Below are positions 48,631 to 58,389 of a stretch of 64,000 nt of DNA, piece after piece (the stretch's first letter is position 1; each line of letters begins with the position of its first letter). The notes under the pieces are model-generated. The model was not told the origin of the DNA. It did no database searches and saw only the letters and a list, made by a program, of their open reading frames with translations. Origin of the DNA: Microbacterium sp. STN6 (GTDB taxonomy: Bacteria > Actinomycetota > Actinomycetes > Actinomycetales > Microbacteriaceae); the NCBI RefSeq assembly GCF_026410545.1, contig NZ_JAPMIT010000001.1, forward strand, positions 930,001 to 994,000, given 5' to 3'. The position numbers and the translations under genes were made by a program.

Positions 48631-49527
48631 GTGCGCCACAATCGTCGACTCCGATGGGCTGCAATTCCGATCGCAGCGACACTCGCATTCGTTCTTGCGG
48701 GGTGCACGCAGGCCCAGTTGCATGGGTTCCTGCCCGGCTTCGTCGAAGGCGAGAAGCCGGTCACATCGAACACATCGATGGTCGCCGGCCTCTGGGTCAC
48801 GTCGTGGACGGTGCTGCTCATCATCGGCTGCCTCGTCTGGGGTCTCATCATCTGGACCGTCGTCGTCTATCGGCGTCGCAAGGGCCAGACCGGCCTGCCC
48901 GTGCAGCTGCGGTACAACATGCCGATCGAGATCTTCTACACGGTCGTTCCGCTCATTCTGATCCTCGGCTTCTTCGCGTTCACGGCGCGCGACCAGGCGC
49001 AGATCGAGCAGCGCTACAAGCACCCCGACCTCACGATCGAGGTCATCGGCAAGCAGTGGGCGTGGGACTTCAACTACGTCAGTGACAATGCGTACTCGCC
49101 CGGCATCCAGGCGCAGCCGAACGATCACCCCAACGCGCAGCCTGGCGCCATCGTCGAGTCCGAGATCCCCACGCTCTACCTCCCCGTCGACAAGAAGATC
49201 GAGATCGAGCTCACCTCACGCGACGTGATCCACTCGTTCTGGGTTCCTGCCTTCCTCTACAAGAAAGACATGTTCCCGGCCAAGATCAACTACATGTCGG
49301 TGACGCCGACACGTGAAGGCACCTATGCGGGCAAGTGCGCCGAACTCTGTGGCGAGTACCACTCGCAGATGCTCTTCAACGTCAAGGTCGTCTCTGAACA
49401 GGAGTACAAAGACCACATCGCCTCGCTGAAGGCCCAGGGTTATGAGGGCCAGCTGAGCACGAACTACGACCGCAACACGAACCTCCCCGGCACTGGCGCG
49501 CCGGAGGAGAGCACGAAGAGCAAGTAA
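48631..49527 (+). CDS. ctaC: Cytochrome c oxidase subunit II
   Basis: Carries the CuA electron-entry site of the aa3 oxidase. 298 residues: a lipoprotein-type signal (hydrophobic helix, then LAGC with Cys25), two membrane helices ([17 protein letters not shown] and [16 protein letters not shown]), then an outward CuA domain with [11 protein letters not shown] and [12 protein letters not shown]. In the actinobacterial supercomplex the electrons come directly from QcrC. GTG start. Confidence 0.95.
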   Translation: MRHNRRLRWAAIPIAATLAFVLAGCTQAQLHGFLPGFVEGEKPVTSNTSMVAGLWVTSWTVLLIIGCLVWGLIIWTVVVYRRRKGQTGLPVQLRYNMPIEIFYTVVPLILILGFFAFTARDQAQIEQRYKHPDLTIEVIGKQWAWDFNYVSDNAYSPGIQAQPNDHPNAQPGAIVESEIPTLYLPVDKKIEIELTSRDVIHSFWVPAFLYKKDMFPAKINYMSVTPTREGTYAGKCAELCGEYHSQMLFNVKVVSEQEYKDHIASLKAQGYEGQLSTNYDRNTNLPGTGAPEESTKSK

Positions 49528-49550
49528 CGAGTAGGGGCAATCAACCGATC

Positions 49551-51296
49551 ATGAGTACGACAACAGCGCCGGCCCCCGCCGCGCCCGCTCCCACGTCCCG
49601 CCAGGGGTTCAACGCGAATCAGGCCCACCGCAAGGGCAACATTCTCGTCAACTGGCTCACGTCGACCGACCACAAGACGATCGGGTACCTCTACCTGACC
49701 ACGTCGTTCGTCTACTTCTGCCTGGGCGGCGTGATGGCGCTGATCATCCGCGCGCAGCTGTTCGAACCCGGCATGCACGTGGTCGAGACCAAGGAACAGT
49801 ACAACCAGCTGTTCACCATGCACGGCACGATCATGCTGCTGATGTTCGCGACGCCGCTCTTCGCCGGGTTCGTGAACTTCATCATGCCGCTGCAGATCGG
49901 CGCGCCGGATGTGGCGTTCCCGCGCCTGAACGCGTTCGCATACTGGCTCTACAACTTCGGCAGCCTCATCGCCGTTGCGGGCTTCCTCACCCCGCAGGGT
50001 GCGGCCGCATTCGGCTGGTTCGCTTATGCCCCGCTCTCGTCGACGACATTCTCACCGGGAGTCGGGGGAAACCTCTGGGTCCTCGGCCTCGGCATGAGCG
50101 GCTTCGGCACAATTCTGGGCGCCGTGAACTTCATCACGACCATCATCACCATGCGCGCACCGGGCATGACCATGTTCCGCATGTCGATCTTCACGTGGAA
50201 CGCGCTGATCACCTCGATCCTGGTGCTCATGGCGTTCCCCGTGCTCGCCGCGGCGCTCTTCGGCCTCGCCGCGGACCGCGTCTTCGGCGCGCATATCTAT
50301 GACGCCGCCAATGGCGGGCCCCTTTTGTGGCAACACCTCTTCTGGTTCTTCGGGCATCCGGAGGTGTACATCATTGCGCTGCCGTTCTTCGGCATCGTCT
50401 CTGAGGTATTCCCTGTCTTCAGCCGAAAACCGATCTTCGGGTACAAGACGCTGGTGTACGCCACCATCTCCATCGCCTCGTTGTCCGTGACGGTGTGGGC
50501 GCACCACATGTACGTCACCGGTGGCGTGCTGCTGCCATTCTTCTCGCTCATGACGATGCTCATCGCCGTCCCGACGGGCGTGAAGATCTTCAACTGGCTC
50601 GGCACGATGTGGCGGGGGTCGATCACATTCGAGGCCGCCATGCTGTGGGCGATCGGATTCTTGATCACGTTCACGTTCGGCGGGCTCACGGGCGTGATCC
50701 TGGCCTCGCCGCCGCTGGACTTCCAGGTCTCCGACACGTACTTCGTGGTGGCGCATTTCCACTATGTGGTGTTCGGCACCGTCGTGTTCGCCATGTTCAG
50801 CGGCTTCTACTTCTGGTGGCCGAAGTGGACCGGCAAGATGCTCAACGAGACGCTGGGCAAGTGGCACTTCTGGTTGCTGTTCATCGGCTTCCACACCACG
50901 TTCCTCGTACAGCACTGGCTCGGCGTCGTCGGCATGCCAAGACGGTATGCGACGTATTCCACGGCCGACGACTTCACCTGGATGAACCAGCTGTCGTCGC
51001 TTGGAGCGCTCATTCTCGCGGTATCGATGATCCCGTTCCTGCTCAACGTGTACCTGACGGCCCGCAATGCGCCGAAGGTCACGGTGAACGACCCCTGGGG
51101 CTATGGTCGTTCGCTGGAGTGGGCGACGAGCTGCCCGCCGCCGAGGCATAACTTCACGTCGATCCCGCGCATCCGCAGTGAATCGCCGGCGTTCGACCTG
51201 AATCACCCCGAGGCCGGGATCCCCGTGGGAATCGGCCCGGGCAAGGATGCGCCGCAGGCCCCCGTTGTCGACGTCGAAGATAAGAAGGTGAAGTAG
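49551..51296 (+). CDS. ctaD: Cytochrome c oxidase subunit I
   Basis: Catalytic heme a / heme a3-CuB subunit reducing oxygen and pumping protons. 581 residues, about twelve membrane helices. Heme a ligand in TMHGTIM, CuB ligands in [10 protein letters not shown] and the adjoining VWAHHMY, and [10 protein letters not shown] with heme ligands. The C-terminal cytoplasmic tail ([12 protein letters not shown]) is normal for actinobacteria. Confidence 0.97.
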   Translation: MSTTTAPAPAAPAPTSRQGFNANQAHRKGNILVNWLTSTDHKTIGYLYLTTSFVYFCLGGVMALIIRAQLFEPGMHVVETKEQYNQLFTMHGTIMLLMFATPLFAGFVNFIMPLQIGAPDVAFPRLNAFAYWLYNFGSLIAVAGFLTPQGAAAFGWFAYAPLSSTTFSPGVGGNLWVLGLGMSGFGTILGAVNFITTIITMRAPGMTMFRMSIFTWNALITSILVLMAFPVLAAALFGLAADRVFGAHIYDAANGGPLLWQHLFWFFGHPEVYIIALPFFGIVSEVFPVFSRKPIFGYKTLVYATISIASLSVTVWAHHMYVTGGVLLPFFSLMTMLIAVPTGVKIFNWLGTMWRGSITFEAAMLWAIGFLITFTFGGLTGVILASPPLDFQVSDTYFVVAHFHYVVFGTVVFAMFSGFYFWWPKWTGKMLNETLGKWHFWLLFIGFHTTFLVQHWLGVVGMPRRYATYSTADDFTWMNQLSSLGALILAVSMIPFLLNVYLTARNAPKVTVNDPWGYGRSLEWATSCPPPRHNFTSIPRIRSESPAFDLNHPEAGIPVGIGPGKDAPQAPVVDVEDKKVK

Positions 51297-51300
51297 CCAT

Positions 51301-51717
51301 ATGAAGGTCAACGCACGAATCTTCTGGATCATCTGCGTCTTCTTCGTCGCCGCGTCCGTCGCGTACTCCATCTGGGCGCTTCTCGACACGGGCTACATCG
51401 AGTGGGTCGGTACGATCGCGCTCGGCCTCGTGGGTGTGCTCGGTGCGTTCCTCGGCTTCTACATCGGCCGCTCCTACGCGACGCAGGGTGGCGAGCTCCC
51501 CGAGGACCGTCTCGACGGCAACATCGACGACGGTGACCCGGAGCTCGGGTTCTTCAGCCCGTGGAGCTGGTGGCCGCTGCTGCTCGCGGCTGGCGCCGGC
51601 CTGCTCATTCTGGGCCTCGCGGTCGGCTTCTGGATCGCCTTCATCGGCGTCGCCTTCACGCTGATCTGCATCGTCGGTTGGGTGTACGAGTACTACCGCG
51701 GCTACTTCGCCCGCTGA
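51301..51717 (+). CDS. ctaF: Cytochrome c oxidase subunit IV (actinobacterial)
   Basis: Small accessory oxidase subunit specific to actinobacteria. 138 residues, four hydrophobic helices (near the start, TIALGLVGVLGAFLGFYIG, WWPLLLAAGAGLLILGLAVG and a last one ending YEYYRGYF). Starts four bases after the ctaD stop, so the three genes form one unit. Confidence 0.9.
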   Translation: MKVNARIFWIICVFFVAASVAYSIWALLDTGYIEWVGTIALGLVGVLGAFLGFYIGRSYATQGGELPEDRLDGNIDDGDPELGFFSPWSWWPLLLAAGAGLLILGLAVGFWIAFIGVAFTLICIVGWVYEYYRGYFAR

Positions 51718-51840
51718 TCGGGCGACCGCCGACCTCCGTTCTCTCGCCATGGGCCGTCCCGGCACCCGCATGTAGTTCCCCAGGACCTGGGACAACGAAT
51801 CCTGGGAAACAGGACGGCTCTGGCGGGAGCAGAGGCTGGG
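51718..51840. other. Convergent gap ctaF / rlmA
   Basis: 123 bases between convergent stops. CCCAGG and CCTGGG motifs (51780-51816) can pair as short hairpins, probably the termination region; no gene seen. Confidence 0.35.
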
Positions 51841-52926
51841 TCAGGCCGACATTCTCTGGAGGCGGAGCACCTCCACCGACGCGGTGACGACGATACGGCA
51901 GTGGTCGCCGACGCCGGGCCCGCTCGCGTTCGACTTGCTCGCAGTGGATCCGCTCGCGTCCGACTCGCTCGCAGCGGATCCGTCTGCGTGCTGACCAGAA
52001 GCGTCGGAATCAGCCGCGTGGAGGTCAGTTGCACCGGAGCCGCGGTGATGGGCCGAGGGCCCCATTCCGGTCAAAGCGGCCACGTCGCTCGCTTCCAGCG
52101 TCATGTCGAACTCGACGAGCGTGCGGGAGAGGAGACGGAAGGCCTTCATGTGCGCCTCAAGCTGGCCGGCTTTGCCCTCGGGCACGTCGAGCATGGCGCC
52201 GTCGGCCCGAAGCTGGAGCAGGTGGCTCGACGTGGGCACCACCGAGAGGAGCGCCCCGCCGGGGCGTACGACTCGCGCGAACTCGTCGGCGTTTCTGGGG
52301 GCGAACACGTTGAGCAGCACGTCAGCGGCGCCTGTGCGAAGGGGAAGCGGATGCCAGACGTCGGCCACCAGCCCTGAGGCCCCCGTCACGCGTATGGTCC
52401 TGGAGACGGCTGCGGGGGAGAGGTCGCAGCCGAGGGCCGGGAGTGCGCGTGCCTCAGCCGTGCCATCTGCCGGCTCGTGAGCGGCCGTCTGGTGAGTGGC
52501 CGACCCGTGAGAGGCCGACTCGTGTGCCGCGGTCACGCCACGCAGTCGATCGAGAACCGCCCTGAGGTAGTAGCCGGTGCCGCATCCCATGTCGAGCACG
52601 CGTGGCACCGGCTGTGGGGGAGTGCAACTCGAGAATGGCCGGCGGGGCGCAGCTTCGGCGTCGCTCACGGCTTCAGCCCCGCTCTCGGCCAGCGCATCGC
52701 TGATCGGGGCGTACCAGCCGGCTTCGAGGAACCGCTCACGAGCGTCGAGCATGTCGGCGTTGTCGCCGCGATGCCGAGAGCGTGGGGGGAGGAGACTCAC
52801 GTACCCTCGCCGGTTGACATCGAAGCGATGGCCGTTGTCACAGCCGAGGATGAGGTCGCCGAACGGTCGCAGATCCCGGAAACAGGTCGGGCACCGAAGC
52901 CACTCCGCGAGAAGAGAGAGTGTCAT
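51841..52926 (-). CDS. rlmA: RlmA-type 23S rRNA (guanine-N1)-methyltransferase
   Basis: About 361 residues. N-terminal zinc site CPTC then CDNGH (as CXXC...CXXXH), RFDVNRRGYVSLLP, NADMLDARERFLEAGWY, then a Rossmann domain with VLDMGCGTGYYL and DVLLNVFAPRNADEFARVVRPGG. This matches the RlmA family that methylates G745/G748 of 23S rRNA, in some bacteria affecting macrolide or tylosin response. Two insertions of low-complexity repeats are unlike E. coli RlmA: about 15 residues after the cofactor motif and a Ser/Ala/Asp-rich stretch near the C-terminus. The start is uncertain: ATG 52926 or GTG 52971. Downstream of qcrB on the same strand. Confidence 0.8.
   Translation of the reverse strand: MTLSLLAEWLRCPTCFRDLRPFGDLILGCDNGHRFDVNRRGYVSLLPPRSRHRGDNADMLDARERFLEAGWYAPISDALAESGAEAVSDAEAAPRRPFSSCTPPQPVPRVLDMGCGTGYYLRAVLDRLRGVTAAHESASHGSATHQTAAHEPADGTAEARALPALGCDLSPAAVSRTIRVTGASGLVADVWHPLPLRTGAADVLLNVFAPRNADEFARVVRPGGALLSVVPTSSHLLQLRADGAMLDVPEGKAGQLEAHMKAFRLLSRTLVEFDMTLEASDVAALTGMGPSAHHRGSGATDLHAADSDASGQHADGSAASESDASGSTASKSNASGPGVGDHCRIVVTASVEVLRLQRMSA
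51921..51980 (-). repeat. 30-bp in-frame duplication in rlmA
   Basis: Two 30-base units, 51921-51950 and 51951-51980, differing at four positions, encode the Ser/Ala/Asp-rich stretch near the C-terminus of the methyltransferase. Confidence 0.85.
52476..52535 (-). repeat. 15-bp degenerate tandem repeat in rlmA
   Basis: Four 15-base units beginning CGTGAG or a variant (52476, 52491, 52506, 52521) encode the His/Ala/Ser-rich insertion after the cofactor motif. The fourth is poorly conserved. Confidence 0.7.
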
Positions 52927-53010
52927 CGGCGCCCGACGGGTTGATCCAGCGTGTGCGGTGCGGAGCGGCACCGGCGCCAGGCGCCGGCATCCGCTGCCCG
53001 GTGCGTCACG

Positions 53011-54618
53011 CTAGTGGTGGCCGTGGCCCCCCTCGATCTCACCCCGCGTGACGGGCGCGATGCGATCCTCGAAGAACCAGCGGGAAAGGCCGGCGCGAAG
53101 GCGGTTCGACGCCGTGATCTTTCCGCGACTGTTGGGACGAAGCATGAGCGGCTGGTAGCTTTCGAAGCTGACCAGGCGCCAGCGCTCGTACTCGTCGAGC
53201 TGCTCGTGCACCTCGATGTACTCCCCGCCGGGCAGGCGAACGATGCGGCCGGACTCGTAGCCGTGCAGCGCGATCGTGCGGTCCTTCTTCTGCAGGGCGA
53301 TGCAGATGCGCTTTGCGATGATGTACGCGACGATCGGCCCGAGGATCAGGCACGCTTGGAGGGTGTGGATGACCCCCTCCATGGTGAGCTTGAAGTGGGT
53401 GGCGATGATGTCCGAACTCGCGGCGGCCCACAGCGCGGCGTAGAACGTGACGCCCGCGGCGCCGACCGCCGTGCGGCCGGGGTTGTTGCGAGGCCGGTCG
53501 GCGATGTGATGCTCGCGCTTGTCGCCGGTGATCCACGCCTCGAGGAACGGGTAGATCGCGACCGTCACGATGAACAGGCCCAGCACCAGCACCGGCACGA
53601 TGATGTTGAACGACCAGGTGCGGTCAAGCCAGACGAACTCCCAGCCCGGTGGCACGAGTCGCAGGGCGCCATCGGCGAAGCCGATGTACCAGTCCGGTTG
53701 CGTGCCGGCCGAGACGGGCGAGGGGTCGTATGGCCCGTAGTTCCAGATGGGGTTGATCGTGAACAGTGACGCGATCAGCACGATGACGCCGAAGACGATG
53801 AAGAAGAAGCCACCGGCCTTCGCGGCGTACACCGGGAGAATCGGATAGCCGACCACGTTCTGCTGGGTGCGACCCGCCGCGGCGTACTGGGTGTGCTTGT
53901 GCACCACCACGAACGTGAGGTGCAGCGCGATGAACGCGACGACGAGGGCGGGCAGCAGCAGAATATGCAATGTATACAATCGCCCGACGATGGCGGTGCC
54001 CGGGAACTCGCCGCCGAAGAGCAGGAACGAGATCCAGGTGCCGACCAGAGGCAGCCCCTTCACCATGCCGTCGATGATGCGCAGGCCGTTACCGGAGAGC
54101 AGATCGTCTGGCAGCGAGTAACCGGTGAAGCCCTCGGCCATCGCGAGGATGAACAGCATGAAGCCGATGACCCAGTTGAGCTCGCGCGGCTTGCGGAACG
54201 CACCCGTGAAGAAGATGCGCAGCATGTGCAGGCCGATGGCCGCGACGAACAGCAGCGCTGCCCAGTGGTGCACCTGCCTCATGAGCAGGCCGCCGCGGAT
54301 ATCGAACGAGATGTTCAGCGTCGAGTTCATCGCCGCAGACATCTCGACGCCCTTGAGCGGTGCGTATGAGCCGTTGTACACGGTCTCGGCCATCGATGCC
54401 TGGAAGAAGAACGTCAGGAACGTACCCGAAAGCAGGATGACGACGAAGCTGTAAAGGGCGACCTCGCCGAGCAGGAACGACCAGTGGTCGGGGAAGATCT
54501 TGCGACCGAACTCCTTGACGACCGCCGAGATGCTCGTGCGCTCCTCGAGGTAGGTCGCGGCCGCGGCGGTGAATCCGCCGTTCGACGCCGCCTTCGGTGC
54601 GGCAGATGTGGTGCTCAA
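53011..54618 (-). CDS. qcrB: Cytochrome bc1 complex cytochrome b
   Basis: Menaquinol-oxidising subunit with hemes bL and bH. 535 residues, about nine membrane helices. Heme histidines in MRQVHHWAALLF with a second set in LLPALVVAFIALHLTFVVVHKH; menaquinol-site region PGTAIVGRLYTLH. A long C-terminal cytoplasmic extension (SGRIVRLPGGEYIEVHEQLD) is characteristic of actinobacteria. The start overlaps the qcrA stop by 4 bp. Confidence 0.96.
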   Translation of the reverse strand: MSTTSAAPKAASNGGFTAAAATYLEERTSISAVVKEFGRKIFPDHWSFLLGEVALYSFVVILLSGTFLTFFFQASMAETVYNGSYAPLKGVEMSAAMNSTLNISFDIRGGLLMRQVHHWAALLFVAAIGLHMLRIFFTGAFRKPRELNWVIGFMLFILAMAEGFTGYSLPDDLLSGNGLRIIDGMVKGLPLVGTWISFLLFGGEFPGTAIVGRLYTLHILLLPALVVAFIALHLTFVVVHKHTQYAAAGRTQQNVVGYPILPVYAAKAGGFFFIVFGVIVLIASLFTINPIWNYGPYDPSPVSAGTQPDWYIGFADGALRLVPPGWEFVWLDRTWSFNIIVPVLVLGLFIVTVAIYPFLEAWITGDKREHHIADRPRNNPGRTAVGAAGVTFYAALWAAASSDIIATHFKLTMEGVIHTLQACLILGPIVAYIIAKRICIALQKKDRTIALHGYESGRIVRLPGGEYIEVHEQLDEYERWRLVSFESYQPLMLRPNSRGKITASNRLRAGLSRWFFEDRIAPVTRGEIEGGHGHH

Positions 54619-55685
54619 TGGCGCTCCCAGAAGCTCGGGCCGACAGGTTCGTGGAAGTCGCTGCGTGCAACGAGGTACCCGTCAGCATCCACCGTGATGG
54701 GCAACTGCGGCAGGGGCCGCTTTGCCGGGCCGAAGATGACCTCGGCCTCGTGCGTGATGTCGAACTGCGACTGGTGGCACGGGCACAGCAGGTGGTGCGT
54801 CTGCTGCTCGTACAGTGCGACCGGGCAGCCCACATGCGTGCAGATCTTGGAGTAGGCGACGATGCCGTCGTAGTTCCAGTTCTTGCGCTCGGGGGAGACG
54901 TGCAGGTCGGTCGGCTTCAGGCGCATGAGGAGCACGGCCGCCTTGGCCTTCTGCTCGAGCATGTCCTCGCGGTCGTTCAGCCCCTCGGGGATGACGTGGA
55001 AGACGGAACCCAGCGTCACATCCGATGCCTTGATGGGAACGCCGGAGGGATCCTTCGTGAGCCGGGTTCCCTTCTTCCACATGGTGTGGCGCAGAAGATC
55101 AGCCGGGTTCTGGTTCTGCGGTCCGAGGCCGCGGAACAGCACGACGGCCGGCAGCGGGAAGGCGACAAGCGCGCCGATGAGGCTGTTACGGATGAGTGTG
55201 CGGCGCCCGAAACCGGACTCCTCGTTCGCCTGCTGGAAGATCTCGACGGCGCGTGCCTGCGTGGCCGGCGTGCCCTCTACCGGGTGCCTGACGTCGATGC
55301 CCTCGTGATCTGCCATGAGCGCCTTGCCCCAGTGCACGGCACCGAAGCCGAGAGCGAGCAGGGCGAGGGCGATGCCGAGACCGATGAAGAGCGTGTTGGC
55401 CCGCACCTGGCCGACGTTCGATTCGATGGGGAAGAGCATGTAGGCGGCGATCGCCCAGATGCTGCCCACGATCGACAGGTAGAAGAGCGTGTAGACGGTG
55501 CGCTCGGCCCGCTTGTTCTTCTTCGGGTCTTTGTCGGTGACCCGCTTGCGGTGCGGCGGGAAGCCAGGGTTCTCCACCGGGTCCTGCAAAAGGACCGCGG
55601 TACCCGGGTCGCCTGCTCTGACCAGTTCGACGGCCGACGAGTCGGCAGCGGCGAGATCGGAACCGCCGTTATCGTCCTGTGCCAT
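54615..55685 (-). CDS. qcrA: Rieske iron-sulfur protein of bc1 complex
   Basis: [2Fe-2S] subunit, 356 residues. An actinobacterial form with three N-terminal membrane helices (about 72-90, 100-125 and around 185) rather than one, followed by the Rieske domain with CTHVGC (282-287) and CPCHQSQF (301-308). The N-terminal 60 residues are cytoplasmic and polar. Translationally coupled to qcrB. Confidence 0.95.
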   Translation of the reverse strand: MAQDDNGGSDLAAADSSAVELVRAGDPGTAVLLQDPVENPGFPPHRKRVTDKDPKKNKRAERTVYTLFYLSIVGSIWAIAAYMLFPIESNVGQVRANTLFIGLGIALALLALGFGAVHWGKALMADHEGIDVRHPVEGTPATQARAVEIFQQANEESGFGRRTLIRNSLIGALVAFPLPAVVLFRGLGPQNQNPADLLRHTMWKKGTRLTKDPSGVPIKASDVTLGSVFHVIPEGLNDREDMLEQKAKAAVLLMRLKPTDLHVSPERKNWNYDGIVAYSKICTHVGCPVALYEQQTHHLLCPCHQSQFDITHEAEVIFGPAKRPLPQLPITVDADGYLVARSDFHEPVGPSFWERH

Positions 55686-55733
55686 TGTTCTCCTTTTTAG
55701 GCTCTTTCACGTTGTGCTGACCGTGGTGTTCGA

Positions 55734-56546
55734 TCAATTCGACTTCGCTGTGATCCACACGGTCAGGGCCACGATCGAGCCGAGGCCGAAGATCCAGAGG
55801 AATAGCCCTTCTGAAACCGGCCCGAGGCCGCCGAGTTCAAACCCGCCCGGGGACGGGTTCTCACGAATGTAGGTGAGGTACGTGATGATGTCGCGCTTGT
55901 CGGTCGGCGTGATGTTGAGGTTGTTGAAGACCGGCATGTTCTGCGGTCCCGTCACCATGGCCTCGTAGATGTGGGCCGGCGTCACGTTGTGCAGGTCGGG
56001 GGCGAACTTGCCCTCGGTCAGGGCGCCGCCAGCGCCCGCCACGTTGTGGCACATGGCGCAGTTCACCCGGAAGAGCTCGCCGCCCTTGGCCGCGTCGCCG
56101 TCGGGCTTGAGTAGCGATGCATCGGGGATCGCGGGGCCGGGGCCGAGAGTCGCGACGTACGCCGCGAGAGACTTGACCTGGTCGTCGGTGAACTGAACCG
56201 GCTTCTCCTCGGCCTGCGGGCCCTGCATGGCCATCGGCATGCGACCGGTGCCGACCTGGAAGTCGACGGCCGCCGCACCCACACCGATGAGGCTCGGTCC
56301 GTTGTCGGTGCCCGAGGCGTTCAGACCGTGACACGTGGCGCAGTTCGCCATGAAGAGCTTCTTGCCCTCGTCGACGCTCTGTTTCGACGCGGTTGCCGTC
56401 TCGGCCGACGCGGTCGACGAGTTGAATGCGGCATAGCCGCCACCCGTGAGGCCAAGACCGATCGCGATCAGGGCGAGAGTGGCCAGCGGATGCCGGCGGC
56501 CGGTCTTGCGACGAGACCGTGAAGTGGTGTGCGGATGCGCGCGCAT
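55734..56546 (-). CDS. qcrC: Diheme cytochrome c subunit of bc1 complex
   Basis: 270 residues. N-terminal membrane helix (LATLALIAIGLGLTGGGY), two cytochrome c domains with CATCH (69-73) and CAMCH (163-167), and a C-terminal anchor helix (FLWIFGLGSIVALTVWI). The two hemes replace a soluble cytochrome c, wiring bc1 to CtaC in one supercomplex, as known in corynebacteria and mycobacteria. Confidence 0.96.
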   Translation of the reverse strand: MRAHPHTTSRSRRKTGRRHPLATLALIAIGLGLTGGGYAAFNSSTASAETATASKQSVDEGKKLFMANCATCHGLNASGTDNGPSLIGVGAAAVDFQVGTGRMPMAMQGPQAEEKPVQFTDDQVKSLAAYVATLGPGPAIPDASLLKPDGDAAKGGELFRVNCAMCHNVAGAGGALTEGKFAPDLHNVTPAHIYEAMVTGPQNMPVFNNLNITPTDKRDIITYLTYIRENPSPGGFELGGLGPVSEGLFLWIFGLGSIVALTVWITAKSN

Positions 56547-56570
56547 GGTGATGTGGCCTGCTCCTGATTC

Positions 56571-57200
56571 TTATTTGAGAATGTAGATGACCAGGAAGAG
56601 CCCGATCCAGACGACGTCGACGAAGTGCCAGTAGTACGACACGACGATCGCGCTCGTGGCCTCCTTGTGACCGAAGTGTTTGACCGCGAATGCACGACCG
56701 ATGACGAGCAGGAAGGCGATGAGGCCGCCGGTCACGTGCAGACCGTGGAAGCCGGTCGTGATGTAGAAGGCCGAGCCGTACGCGTTCGAGGAGAGCGTGA
56801 TGCCTTCGCTGACGAGCGTGGCGTATTCCATGGCCTGCCCGGCGACGAAGACGGCCCCAAGCGCATAGGTGAGGAAGAACCACTCGACCATGCCCCACTG
56901 CGTCGGCTTCCAGCCGGTGGCACGCGCCTGCAGGCGCTCCGCGGCGAACACGCCGAACTGGCAGGTGAACGAGCTCGACACAAGAACGAGCGTGTTCACC
57001 AGCGCATACGGAACATTGTGGTGCGCGGTCTCGGCCGCCCAGAGCTGGGGAGACGTGGAACGAAGCGTGAAGTAGATGGCGAAAAGGCCAGCGAAGAACA
57101 TGACCTCGCTGCCGAGCCAGACGATCGTTCCGACAGCCACCACATTGGGTCTGTTGACCTGGGGCGCAGTCGCCGTTGGGGATATTGAGGTGCTCGTCAC
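56571..57200 (-). CDS. ctaE: Cytochrome c oxidase subunit III
   Basis: Stabilising oxidase subunit of 209 residues with five or more helices: [54 protein letters not shown] and [19 protein letters not shown]. First gene of the minus-strand set ctaE-qcrC-qcrA-qcrB. I choose GTG 57200 because a CATAAT -10 lies six bases before it; the frame runs open far upstream over the opposite gene and is ignored. Confidence 0.95.
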   Translation of the reverse strand: MTSTSISPTATAPQVNRPNVVAVGTIVWLGSEVMFFAGLFAIYFTLRSTSPQLWAAETAHHNVPYALVNTLVLVSSSFTCQFGVFAAERLQARATGWKPTQWGMVEWFFLTYALGAVFVAGQAMEYATLVSEGITLSSNAYGSAFYITTGFHGLHVTGGLIAFLLVIGRAFAVKHFGHKEATSAIVVSYYWHFVDVVWIGLFLVIYILK

Positions 57201-57206
57201 GTCTCC

Positions 57207-57212
57207 ATTATG
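57207..57212 (-). promoter_or_regulatory. Leaderless -10 (CATAAT) for ctaE
   Basis: Minus-strand CATAAT, then GGAGAC, then GTG. GGAG only two bases from the start is too close to act as a ribosome site, while six bases is right for transcription to begin on the start codon. Confidence 0.55.
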
Positions 57213-57296
57213 GCCGATTTCCCAGCGACGTTTGCCATTGTGGGGGCCTGTCTGCCGCAGATTTTCGATTAGGTGACCCTTACTTGTCGGCATCGA

Positions 57297-57302
57297 TAGG
57301 AT
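57297..57302 (+). promoter_or_regulatory. Leaderless -10 (TAGGAT) for trpD
   Basis: TAGGAT, six bases, ATG at 57309; no Shine-Dalgarno. Divergent from the ctaE promoter, with about 95 bases between the two starts. Confidence 0.55.
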
Positions 57303-57308
57303 CGGTTC

Positions 57309-58358
57309 ATGCCGGAATCCCAGTCGTGGTCGTCGATCATCATGCAGCTGCTCGAGCGCGAGAATCTGAGCGTCTCCGATGCCGCCTGGGCCATGGATCA
57401 CATCATGACGGGCGCCGTGACGGATGCCCAGTTGGGCGGGTTCCTGGTTGCGCTGCGCGCCAAGGGGGAGACCGTCGATGAGATCGTCGGCTTCCGCGAC
57501 GCAATCCTCGAGCACGCGCTGCCGCTCAACGTGGACCCCAACGCCCTCGACATCGTCGGCACGGGCGGCGACCGCTACGGAACGGTGAACATCTCGACGA
57601 CCGCGTCGATCGTCGCCGCGGCAGCCGGGGTGCCGGTACTGAAGCACGGCAACAGGGCCGCCAGTTCGTCGTCTGGTGCATCCGATGTTCTCGGCGCGCT
57701 CGGCGTGAACCTCGGGCTCGACGGGAAACGGGTGGCCGAGGTGTTCGCGAAGACGGGCATCGCGTTCGCGTACGCGTCGTACTTCCACCCCGGCTTCAAG
57801 CACGCGGGAGCGGCGCGAGCGGAGCTCGCCATCCCTACCGTGTTCAACTTTTTGGGGCCGCTGTGCAACCCGGCGCGCCCCGAGGCGTCTGCAGTGGGCG
57901 TCGCGCAGCTCGACAGGGTGCCGCTCATCGTCGGCGTGTTCCAGACGCGGGGCGCATCCGCGCTGGTGTTCCGGGGCGACGACGGGCTCGATGAGCTGTC
58001 GACCACCGGCCACAGCCACATTTGGGAGGTCTCGCGCGGGCTGGTGACCGAGCACGACCTCGATCCCCGCGAACTCGGCATCGCCCGCGCGTCGATCGAC
58101 GACCTGCTCGGCCGCGACCCGGAATACAACGCCTCTGTGGTGCGCGCCGTTCTCGCCGGACAGGAGGGACCGATTCGCGACATCGTGCTGCTGAATGCCG
58201 CCGCAGGCCTCGTGGCGTTCGATCTCGTGGCGAACCCGACCCACGTTCAGGACTCGATACTTGAGCGATTCCGCGCGAAGATGGCGGTAGCGGCCGAAGC
58301 GATCGATTCGGGCGCGGCGGCGACGAAGCTCGATGAGTGGGTCGCCGCGACCCGGTAG
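57309..58358 (+). CDS. trpD: Anthranilate phosphoribosyltransferase
   Basis: Second step of tryptophan synthesis, joining anthranilate to PRPP. 349 residues: [18 protein letters not shown] (PRPP loop), [36 protein letters not shown] and [12 protein letters not shown] stand-alone trpD beside ctaE is also the mycobacterial arrangement, so it is not a displaced trp operon fragment. Confidence 0.96.
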   Translation: MPESQSWSSIIMQLLERENLSVSDAAWAMDHIMTGAVTDAQLGGFLVALRAKGETVDEIVGFRDAILEHALPLNVDPNALDIVGTGGDRYGTVNISTTASIVAAAAGVPVLKHGNRAASSSSGASDVLGALGVNLGLDGKRVAEVFAKTGIAFAYASYFHPGFKHAGAARAELAIPTVFNFLGPLCNPARPEASAVGVAQLDRVPLIVGVFQTRGASALVFRGDDGLDELSTTGHSHIWEVSRGLVTEHDLDPRELGIARASIDDLLGRDPEYNASVVRAVLAGQEGPIRDIVLLNAAAGLVAFDLVANPTHVQDSILERFRAKMAVAAEAIDSGAAATKLDEWVAATR

Positions 58359-58389
58359 TTCTCGCACTCATTCGACAGGAGGAGTTTCG

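Noticed and set aside
56571-58367. Long minus-strand frame extending ctaE across trpD
   Set aside because: Only the 3' 209 codons match CtaE; the rest is antisense to trpD. A -10 and start at 57200 explain the gene.
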